Positions 55,801 through 64,000 of a stretch of 64,000 bases of DNA are shown here, one piece after another. This DNA is from Leptodactylus fallax. Taxonomy: Eukaryota > Chordata > Amphibia > Anura > Leptodactylidae. The stretch lies in contig CAMRHE010000067.1 of the NCBI GenBank assembly GCA_947044405.1, positions 3,169,501 through 3,233,500 of the forward strand, in the 5' to 3' direction. Position 1 is the first letter of the stretch. Each line of letters begins with the position of its first letter. A program made the translations under genes and the position numbers. The notes beneath the pieces are model-generated. The model was not told the origin of the DNA, did not search any database, and saw only the letters and a list, made by a program, of their open reading frames with translations.

Positions 55801-56886
55801 ATTATTAGCTAAACTCTAATTTAATGAAGAACTGGCCATAAAACTATTAAAAAATCACAAGATACTAGCAAAACCATTGAAAGACGATAATTCACAACAC
55901 AGCACTTAGACACATATGGGTTCCATAGCATATCACTTTATGATATATCACAGTAAACTGTTCATATCCAGACATTCCTAGCAAAAGGACACATCTGTAG
56001 CAAACATACGAAATCCCTGATGCCCGTTTCAGTATCTCGCTACAGTGCGCAAACTGTGAACATAATGCTCTCTTTTAATATACTGTACTGAAGCAAAGCA
56101 CGTTGCGATACTCAAATAGAGTCGCTTATTGCAACAATTATGTTTGCTATAAATTTAGCACTGGGGCCCAAGAGCTTCAAGTCGACATGGTTGTGCTTCT
56201 CAACATTGGGTTTAGCAAATAAACATTTGGATATTCCTCTTTTGTATCTCTCTTTGGTGAGATTTTCTGTATCTTTTCCTTCCCTGTGTTTTTATATTAT
56301 AAAACTATATAATTCATTGTACAGTTTTAATGTTTCCTGCACTGCTGGTAAAAAAGTCCAAGTCCTATTTACTGTTGTCAACAAGACAGGAAGTCATATA
56401 GTTGCTAGGCAACCTGAAGTGGCAGGGCATACAGAATGCACTAAACAGGGCGCAGGCGAAGGGAAAGCTGTTGTTTACTGGAGTCAGCAGTTTTACCACT
56501 ATAAAGCAAACTTTCCAATGGCCAAACTTTATCTCACGTGTAAGAACAAATTCAGAATGGAAATTGTAATATAAGAATGGAAAGTGAACAATCCCTTCAA
56601 TTGGTAAATGTCCACATTTTTTTGGCATAAATGATCCACAATTGACTATCTGTTAAAATTGTTAATTTTTAATCTGTCAGATTGGATTTTTCCTGCAAAT
56701 AGCCATAACTGTACATGTTATAATGTAATGTAATGAGCTGAAATTAAAATTTTAGAAATATTTGCAGATTCCTGCAAACTCTAACCATTTTTTTATAGAT
56801 GGTTGTGGTAGTATCAGCCAAAGGTACAGTTGGACAATAGGTCCGTCTGATGGCTGCTTCATATCTCTATGACAAATTGCGCTAAT

Positions 56887-57100
56887 GCACACCTGCCAAC
56901 TCCCTCAGAAGGTCGGGGAGACTCCAAAAAAGAAGGGCAACCTCCCAGGCTCCTGGAAGACTGGACAAATATAGCAGCCTGCTTACATCACCAAAAAGGG
57001 GTGTGACATGCACAAGAAAGGGGCATGTCACATCCCAAAAGGGTGGAGTCAATGCAATATGGGTGTGACCTTACTTGATAATTTCCATGGTGTGCCATAT
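56887..57100. repeat. Dispersed frog-type repeat fragment
   Basis: CACCTGCCAACTCCC, GTCGGGGAGACTCC and CCTCCCAGGCTCCTGG are motifs of a repeat I recognise in frog sequence. Two AAGGGG(T/C)GTGACATG motifs are nearby. Boundaries are not resolved. Confidence 0.4.
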
Positions 57101-57153
57101 TTTATTTTGAAGTATATTTTTAACAAATGGTTCCCTTCCCTATGATAAAAAAA

Positions 57154-57471
57154 TTAAAGGAGCTGTCAAGCCTCTTAAATGTTTTGACCACCAAGTCTCT
57201 TGAAATGGGCTAAATCAGCAAACAGCGTAATATTCGCCTGACCAATCCCTCACCATTCCCTTGCTAGGTAACCTGCCAGACTCTGTTTAGGCACATGACT
57301 ACTGCTGTCAATCACTGGCTGCAATGGACACCAATAATCCAGTCATCACTGGAGGCCAGGATACAGAGATGGGCAGGACATCAGGAGACTTAAAAGTATT
57401 ACTCGCTTTGCAATTTTAGATCATTCTAACCTTTAAGTAAAAAATTGTAAGGGACTGCGCAATCCCTTTAA
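57154..57471. mobile_element. TTAA-flanked MITE
   Basis: TTAA at 57154-57157 and 57468-57471; ends AGGAGCTGTCAAGCC and AGGGATTGCGCAGTCCC (complement) are weakly similar. 310 bp, no coding sequence. Confidence 0.5.
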
Positions 57472-57799
57472 TGAATTACATACCAAGCACAATACCCCTT
57501 TAATCAAAGTTACTGACATCAAGTATTTTTCTGGCTGCTTAGCTCACAGCGTTCTTTTTAAGACATATGTGGGGTAGGGACTTCAAGGAGATGTAGTTCA
57601 GTAAATTTGTTCACTGCCAGTTTATGATATTTATTAGATGAGCGATCCATTGCCATGGCACATTTCTTATTTTTATATTGTAAAGTGGTTGAAATAAATA
57701 ATATTCAATAATGGAAATGTCAGACAAAATTATGACCAATGCGGCAGATTCCGAGTCAGAAATGATCTTTTTTTGCTTTAAGAAAAAATATTTGCTTGT

Positions 57800-58080
57800 G
57801 GAAATCAATTTAAATATTTATTGTTTTTAAATGAAGGATTGACAGAGGGTGAAAAAACGACTTGCAGAAATGTATTCATTTGAAGACAGTTCCGCAGTAA
57901 ATGTAATGGTGCATGGCGTGCTGTCAGGGAAGATTTAATATATGTATGGCTTGGAAAGAGATGGAAAAGAAGTAATGCAATTCACACTTTAAAATATGAA
58001 TGTCTTACAAATCTAGAATGGTTCTACTTAGCTGTTAAACAGTCTCGAACCTGCTCTGATGTCGAAGTTGCTAAAATTTA
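57800..58080. other. Repeat-free segment, candidate conserved element
   Basis: A compact stretch with GGTGCATGGCGTGCTGTCAG, GAAGTAATGCAATTCAC and ATTGACAG motifs and no repeat signs, bounded by MITEs on both sides. Conservation is only suspected from its texture. Confidence 0.22.
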
Positions 58081-58363
58081 AACATGACAGTTAAAGAGGA
58101 AATCCACCTAAATGTAGCATCTCACATGCCTGATACACATGTCAGAAGATCAATGGGAGTCTGTAAGCATGGAACCCACCATTTCCTAATCTTATTGGAG
58201 GATGACCCCTAGAGATGGAGGAAAGCCAACCTTTCTCTGTAAATTTTAAGTTAACCCCTTGCATTGTGTAGCCTTTATGCTTTCCTGGTAAGCAGTTGGG
58301 ACTGGTCTTTAATATTTTATCCCGAAATGAAGACAATTTACTATGGCTGTAATATGGTCTAAT

Positions 58364-58646
58364 TTAAAGGGGTTGTCTGGGGAGTTTAAATTGACTTAAC
58401 TAATCTGGCGGATGATGATGATGATGGACCGTTGGGTCACGTAATTGAAAGCAGCGTTTCAACCCCCTATGCTATTGGGAATGGTTAAGTCCAGTAAATG
58501 GGGAGGGAGTGAAGTAAACTGGGAGGCAGATCGCTGTTTCCGATCACTTGGCACAGACGTCGTGACCAGTCTGGAAACCCCGGGTCCCTCATCATCACTC
58601 ACCGGCTCAGGTAAATCAATTTAATCAACCCAGACAACCCCTTTAA
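58364..58646. mobile_element. TTAA-flanked MITE
   Basis: The element (58368-58642, 275 bp) has TTAA on both sides and ends AGGGGTTGTCTGGGGAG and AGGGGTTGTCTGGGTTG (complement), both continuing to TTAAATTGA. Small GAT repeat inside. Confidence 0.85.
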
Positions 58647-59499
58647 ATGAAATGTATCCCCAATTATTAAAACCAGATAGTCAAATATTTCACTTTTTTC
58701 AGATTTATTTTCTGTTTTCATGATATTATTTTATTTTCTGTGCAAGAGAATAAGGGGGGCAGTCATTTGGCCTGAGCTTCTCATCTGCTCTGTTAACATC
58801 AAATAGATTATAGCAAAGGCATGATCATAGACAGAAAAAGACTGGAGCCAACTTTTTGAGGTCTGCCTCTAGACATGCTCTGCGCAGGGAGCGAAGTAGA
58901 TAAACTGTGACATCATCTATTGTCAGTAGTGGATGCAATAATGGTTAAGTGGTGTTATCTTCTATTGTAAACCTGTAAGTGATGTAAATTGGTAATGTGG
59001 GAATTGGTAAGTGTTGGCAGTCTATTAGTGACCACAGTGAAAAATGAAAAATTTAGAACGTTTTTTAATATAGTGACATGAAAAGTTTAAAAAAAAAAAA
59101 TCAAAAAAATTTAAAAGATAAAACTTGACTGTAGGCTGTAGCTTAGGTTGTTGTTTAATGTCTTTATCTATATTTTATGGCAGTGCAGAGCATGGGCCAA
59201 ATCAGCAGGGAGTCTGTAGAATCTGTGGCAAGTTTGAGCAGGACACTTATTTTTTCGGAGTCTTTCTCCGATTTTTGCCGCCCATTGAAAACAGTAGGAG
59301 GCAGAGTCTGGGCAGAATCTGTTGCAAAATTTGGGGCTGTTCTGCTGTGGTAATTGTCAGAATGGGAGTGGCAAAGGATTGTTGAGGTGAGTATTGCTTT
59401 TTAACTCATCATTAGCGTTAGAGGAAAAAAATCTGTCATGCTGGACAACCCCTTTAAACAACATATAACTGAAAAAATAATGGAGAACATATTCTGTGA

Positions 59500-59960
59500 T
59501 TTACAACATAGTTTGATACTTGTGCAGGATTGGTTGTGGAGAGGAGGTATATTTATCCCAAGTTTCTCTTCAATGAAGTAGCAGGCACATGCCTTCACCT
59601 GCTAATTAATTTAATTAGTCAATTCAGACAGGACTGGTATTTAAGAGAGGCTAGGAGGGCAGCTTTTACTCTTTGCCTGGGGACACAAAAAGCTTTGTGA
59701 AAGCTACTTGTGAGCAAGAGATTGCTTGATGCTGTTTGTAAGCTGGCAGGGAGAAGCCCTCCAGCTGCTAGCTAGGGACAATAATGCCTAGTAAGTAACG
59801 AACAGGCAAGGAGTTTCTTTTTTTTGCTATTTTGTTTTATTTTCTGTATACCTGCAATCATATCAATAAAACATGTGTTATCTTACAACTATCTGCTGCT
59901 GTTTGGTCTGGTTTTGACAAAACAGACATGTGTCCTTTGACCCCAGCAACAGCGATCTTG
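59500..59960 (+). repeat. Possible solo LTR (TATA and polyA module)
   Basis: GGTATTTAAGAGAGG at about 59637 could be a TATA box and AATAAAACATGTG at about 59866 a polyadenylation signal 230 bases later, with a T-rich stretch before it and CAACTATCTGCTGCTG after it, an LTR-like layout. TG...CA limits and a target duplication were not found, so this is only a candidate. Confidence 0.3.
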
Positions 59961-60159
59961 AGTATAAAATCACAATGGGAACAGGACAAAAAATGTTAAA
60001 AAAATTAAGCGATATTCCAAAATATTCTAATAGAGAAACCCTGTTACAGAGAAGCCCTTAAAAACACACAGCACATTGTTTCCTAATAACATGTTCTCAG
60101 GGCATCACAAAGGTAGATTTCAGTCTCTAGGAATATTCCTAGTTCACCAACATAGAAAG

Positions 60160-60560
60160 TTTTTCAACTTTTAGCATTTCAGCCTTTTATCAGAAATGAT
60201 TAACGATCTGGCAAAATAAGATCATTAAACGCGAAGACGGCAGCTATGGTATAATGTCAGAAATATAAAATAAAGCAATAAGGTCCTAAATTTACATGGC
60301 AGAGTATAGAATTAATGGTATTGTAATGTCAGGCTTTACTGAGGGAATTGGCCAGGGAACAGTTTTTTCAGCTGGGTCAAGCATTGTGCGGCTCCAGTGA
60401 TGTATTGGATATTGACAGGATAGTGAGTTATATACAGCATGTGATTGCGTATTGTAGATCACTTTTTACAAGCCACCAGGAGAATCTGCATCGCATACAC
60501 GAACATTGGCTGAAGTTTTCAGAATGATTCATTAATTTCCGGGAAGATATTTTAGAACTA
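60160..60560. other. Repeat-free segment, candidate conserved element
   Basis: Unique sequence with GATTAACGATC, ATTAATGGTATTG, two AATGATTCATTA-type motifs (about 60524 and 60563) and no transposon signature. No coding frame. Regulatory role is speculative. Confidence 0.2.
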
Positions 60561-61094
60561 AGGAATGATTCATTATAACTTGCACACTTTGGAAGGTCAT
60601 GCCCTGTCTCGGTTGTGTGACGTAGCCACAAAAATGTTCTGCAGACTATTAGGCCATGTTCAGATGGTCATACTAAAGGTCTGTATTACGTCTCCTGTAT
60701 ATTTTGTATTAAAACTGCTTGGATGCATCACTTCAGGTACAGAATTTTAACATGGTTGTAAAGGATTATGGCTCAGCTTTGTTAAAGAACCAGCGCCACT
60801 CTCCTCTGTGGCCAATATCTAGTATTGCAGCTGAACCCCTTTCACCTGAATAGAGATTAACTCCAATACTATTCTTAGTCCATGCACGATAGTGTCTCTG
60901 TTTCTGAATTTTTTTATTTTTTTTTAATCTTGGACAATCCTTTTACCAACCTAAATCCACATATGTATGACAGTTCACAGTGCTCTTTATAGATGTTGTT
61001 GTATGTTATAGTAATAAGGGTTATGCAATGAGAAATAATTCCCCATATCACCTTACACATACTATAATATATACTCCATTCCCCATTGTACCAG

Positions 61095-61345
61095 TTCTTA
61101 CATTCTTAGAGTACTATGGATGCTGGTAGTCTTCTCTTTCTGCCTCTTCAGATGTGACTCTGAACCTGGGTCACATGATTGACCCTGCTCTACTCAGTGT
61201 ACAAAAAGCATGAGTAGAACAGAGTCGGTCATGTGACCCAGAGTCTGAGAATCACCCAAGGAGGCAGACAGAAAAGACTTCTAGCCCCCCACATAACTCT
61301 GAGAATGTAAGAGTCAACATGACGGGGTTATTTCTTAGTAAGTTT
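61095..61345. mobile_element. MITE with arms of about 90 bp
   Basis: TCTTACATTCTTAGAGT...GTCACATGATTGACC...CTCTACTCA on the left matches the complement of the right half (CTTACATTCTCAGAG...GTCACATGACCGACTC...TTCTACTCA). The arms meet around a short GTGTACAAAAAGCA loop near 61199-61212. Exact ends uncertain. Confidence 0.65.
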
Positions 61346-62229
61346 ACAGATATGCTACAGGGAGTAAACTGCTCAAAGTTATTTTTCCCCACAAAACCCC
61401 TTAAAACCTATATTATTCAACGGAAATATTGAAATTCTACCATCAGTGTTTTTGCTACTTGTATAAAAATCTGTCATTTTTCTGTTCAACTGATTTGTGT
61501 CACGACTGCCGCCAGTTAGGATTACTATCTGCCCGGAATCTTTCACATGTGACAAAATTGACTTGCAAATGAAATGGAAAAATCTAAGCAAATAGGAAAT
61601 TATCTCAGTACTAGATTGGAGGTCTTGCTTTAAAAACCTTAATCTGTACATCACAAGCATGAAGGAATAGATAGCAGTTCTCATCACATCACTTTTCCCA
61701 TCTACTGGTCAACTGTGTTTATTGTCTCCTGTCAATTTGCAAAGCGCACAGGGATACAAATTCATCATTCAGCTTACAGACTGCAGCAGGTATATGTTTC
61801 CAGGCAGATTTCTTGTACATCATTACTGCTAGGAAAGGTATTTCTATGCAGGTTAATATATGTGAATACAAAGAGGATCTGAAAAATAAGCATGTATGGA
61901 TGAGATTAGAAAAACATGGCTACAGCCTTCATTTAATGAGGATAGCCAATGAAAATAGTTTATCACCTATCCTTTGGACAAGGATATAGTAGGTGATAAT
62001 TGTATGATGTCTGGAGGTCCCGACACTGGGTCTCTCACCACTTACACATTGGAAAAGACAGCAGAGTGTATATGGACTGACCACTCCATTCAAACTCCAT
62101 CACAGTGCAGTGGTGCAGTGAGGAAGAGCCCCTATCGTAGCTATCATGGTTCTTGGCTGGATGAAGCCCTCAGCTATAAGACATCATACTTATCCACTGA
62201 ATAGGTGATAAATGTTTTTCATAGGAAAA

Positions 62230-62485
62230 GAAATAAGTAAATTTATTTTGCTTAGTTGTATAGCGCCAACATAATCTGCATAGCTTTACAGATATTGTCA
62301 TTCGTTGACTCATATAGGGCTCACAATTTGCCTATCAGTATGTCTTTTGGAGTCAAGTAAAAAACTGGAGTACCTACAACTATGTATAGAACATAAAAAA
62401 CTCCTTGCAGATGTTTTCTTTGTTCAGATTCAAAGCTAGAACGCTGCAAGGCTACAGTGCTAACCACTTAGCCACCACGCTGCCC
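62230..62485 (-). mobile_element. tRNA-derived SINE
   Basis: On the minus strand the head reads TGGTGGCTAAGTGGTTAGCA with a box A match, then a diverged box B (AGCTTTGAATC) about 40 bases later. The body contains ACATACTGATAGGCAAATTG and AAAGCTATGCAGATTATG, and the tail GGCGCTATACAACTAAGC. This is a SINE type common in frogs. It is diverged and no target duplication was found. Confidence 0.8.
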
Positions 62486-62589
62486 ATGGTTGCCTGTTGT
62501 CACAACTTGACGATTTTGGCATTCGTTTGTGACAAAAACATGAAAATGGCAGTCAGCTGTTTACTAGATAAACAGCTGGCTGCCATTTG

Positions 62590-63420
62590 GCTCTTGGCCA
62601 TTGACTAACTTTCAATGACCAAGCATAAGCTCTAAATCAGTCAATGACAGTGAGTCATTGACCAAGTAATTGAATGCCATTAAACCAGATGACTTGTGGC
62701 TGGGTTTCTTGTTTACCCTACCAGCACTAGTTTGTGGAGCATGGATCACACAAGTTCCATGCAATAGAAAATGATTTTGGTAGGGTTACTCTTGGTCATT
62801 GAACTACTTTTGAAGTTAGGACAATGACCACAAGTAACATAGACCACAAATGATCTAAACCTAAGCTAATGACAGCTTACTTACAGCTGGGTTCAAAAGT
62901 AGGTCAATGATCTACCATGAGTAGCCATTACCCTACCTGCACAATTTTCTGGAACATGGATAGCCCAAGATGCACCATAAATATTAATAACTGTGGCGCA
63001 TCTCAGGTAATCCTTAATTCAGAAGAAAATGTCCATATAGGTTTATAATTGGTCATTGAGCTACTTTTGAAATTAAGACAATGACCTTGAGTCACATGGA
63101 CCACACATGATCTCAAGTAGACAATGACAGTTGTATGCTGTCATTGGCTGGTTTAGATCACGTTACTGGCTTACTCACAGTCAATGACCAACTTTCAAAA
63201 GTAGGTCAATGATCGTGAGTAACCCTTACCCTACCAGGATAATTTTGTGGAGCATGTAAGATGTCATTAGCTGGTTTAATGTGGTTCAGGTTACTCGTGG
63301 TCATTGACCTACTTTCAAAAGTAGCTCAATGACTGCAAGGAACCAGCTAATGGCAGTTGTAAGCCTAGATTCTCTCTTTACAGTTGTCATTGGCTGTAGT
63401 CTCATTACTAAAGTGTAGAT
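62590..63420. repeat. Array of palindromic TCATTGACCTACTTT repeats
   Basis: At least six 30-36-bp palindromic blocks (near 62596, 62795, 62890, 63048, 63180, 63299) share GGTCATTGA(C)CTACTTT and/or AAAAGTAGGTCAATGA. They are separated by 95-200 bases of partly repeated sequence (CCTACCAG, GATCA, GCCAATGACAG). A single related unit is at 41505-41705. Perfect AAAGTAGGTCA motifs lie at 62896-62906 and 63198-63208. No coding frame. Confidence 0.75.
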
Positions 63421-63636
63421 CAAGCAGTTAAATTACTCTTGCAAATATCTATATGACTTTTCAGGTAATTGAATCACCTTTATTTAAGCCTGAAACAAAC
63501 CTGAAACCCAAAAACAAACAATCAGACCTGAAATGAATCGGTAGAATCGCTGATCCCTTGTCATACTACGTAGGCGATATTTGCTGCTGAAGTGTTATGT
63601 TGCAGATTCTTTTTGTAGAAAGGTCCTTCTCTTTAT

Positions 63637-63655
63637 AAAAAAAAAAAAAAAAATT
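63637..63655. repeat. A-homopolymer
   Basis: A run of about 17 A bases. Nothing else is recognised between the palindromic array and the MITE end at 63865. Confidence 0.8.
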
Positions 63656-63864
63656 CATCCCCTGAACTGTAAAAGTAACACTCTTAATAGTGACAGCGTA
63701 TTGAAAGTAGGAAGAACCCCCCCTACCCCTCAAAAAGAGATTTTGCAGGAGTTGATGTGTATTTCAAATAATAATATAACCCTTACTAAAAATGATAAAG
63801 AATATTAGAAGTTACCTCTGAGCCTCATGACATGCATATATGCTGAAATCCATCACGATGACTT

Positions 63865-64000
63865 TTAAAGAGGTACTCCAGCACTTTGTTGTAGGTAATC
63901 TTTTTACAGGTAGTTGAATTATCCACTCCCATCTGGTCCATAGCTGTGTCATGTGACCAGCAATAAGAATCTCCAACTGACACAGTAGGAGGGATGTATT
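63865..64000 (+). mobile_element. Left part of a TTAA-type MITE cut by the window edge
   Basis: TTAA (63865-63868) is followed by AGAGGTACTCCAGCACTTTG, the same style of end as at 29732 and 33715. The element continues past the window. Confidence 0.5.

Larger units (their letters stand above)
26777..64000 (+). other. Start of DPP6 intron 1
   Basis: No further exon of DPP6 was recognised, so at least 37 kb of intron follows; the first intron of this gene is very long in other vertebrates. Sub-stretches with nothing recognisable beyond AT-rich unique sequence include 26777-28094, 28284-29731, 29995-30728, 30931-32990, 35435-36658, 37024-38470, 40489-41272, 41706-42835, 46151-47357, 49081-49479, 50316-51594, 53246-54149, 54435-55204, 55801-56886, 58647-59499, 60561-61094 and 61346-62229. 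The longest open frames in them (56140-56574, 54053-54559) resemble no protein family. Short alternative DPP6 first exons of about 20 codons could be missed by eye. Confidence 0.7.

Noticed and set aside
56140..56574. 144-codon open frame
   Set aside because: No family similarity, no splice context and an unremarkable Kozak setting; chance open frame in unique DNA.
62230..62485. tRNA gene on the minus strand
   Set aside because: Box A and box B are present but the sequence does not fold as a tRNA and continues into a SINE body and tail.

Overview
The window looks like vertebrate genomic DNA, most likely from an anuran amphibian. The evidence is a single spliced vertebrate coding exon, AT-rich non-coding DNA full of short inverted-repeat (MITE-like) elements of kinds that resemble repeats I remember from frog sequence, tRNA-derived SINEs, three Tc1/mariner remnants and a young Ty3/gypsy retrotransposon. 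Species-level placement is inference. There is no prokaryotic gene organisation, no CRISPR array and no rRNA or functional tRNA gene.

Layout. Positions 1-5600 are repeat-rich non-coding DNA, including a hAT-type MITE with a perfect 8-bp target duplication nested inside a TTAA-type MITE. Positions 5615-13014 hold a complete LTR retrotransposon on the minus strand (LTRs about 1 kb, a PNMA-like Gag with a CCHC knuckle, aspartic protease, RT, RNase H and a DD35E integrase). Its two LTRs differ only in the length of one G-run, so it inserted recently. Its gag-pol reading frame is broken once, at an 8-A run inside the RT. Positions 13015-25990 carry a G/C homopolymer duplication, a 1.25-kb TAC-based array that abuts a Tc1 end, a head-to-head ATT/AAT microsatellite, a LINE 3' remnant and a 1.1-kb minisatellite of about 31 bp period.

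The one host gene is on the plus strand. Positions 26579-26770 encode a 64-codon exon that I recognise as the first coding exon of the long isoform of DPP6 (dipeptidyl-peptidase-like protein 6, the auxiliary subunit of Kv4 A-type potassium channels). It has an in-frame stop just upstream of its ATG and a good splice donor (GTAAGA) at its end. Sequence before it is the presumed promoter and 5' UTR. Everything from 26771 to 64000 is then the start of DPP6 intron 1, a very large intron in other vertebrates.

The intron is filled with TTAA-flanked MITEs, two hAT-type MITEs or ends, two Tc1-like copies, two tRNA-derived SINEs, microsatellites and a dispersed palindromic repeat carrying AAAGTAGGTCA motifs. 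Four repeat-poor stretches (34560-35290, 48160-49080, 57800-58080, 60160-60560) look like candidate conserved regulatory DNA. I see no convincing new gene system. The most checkable items are the young gypsy element with its single frame break, the AGGTCA palindrome family, the SINE inside a MITE with an intact TSD and the DPP6 intronic candidates.
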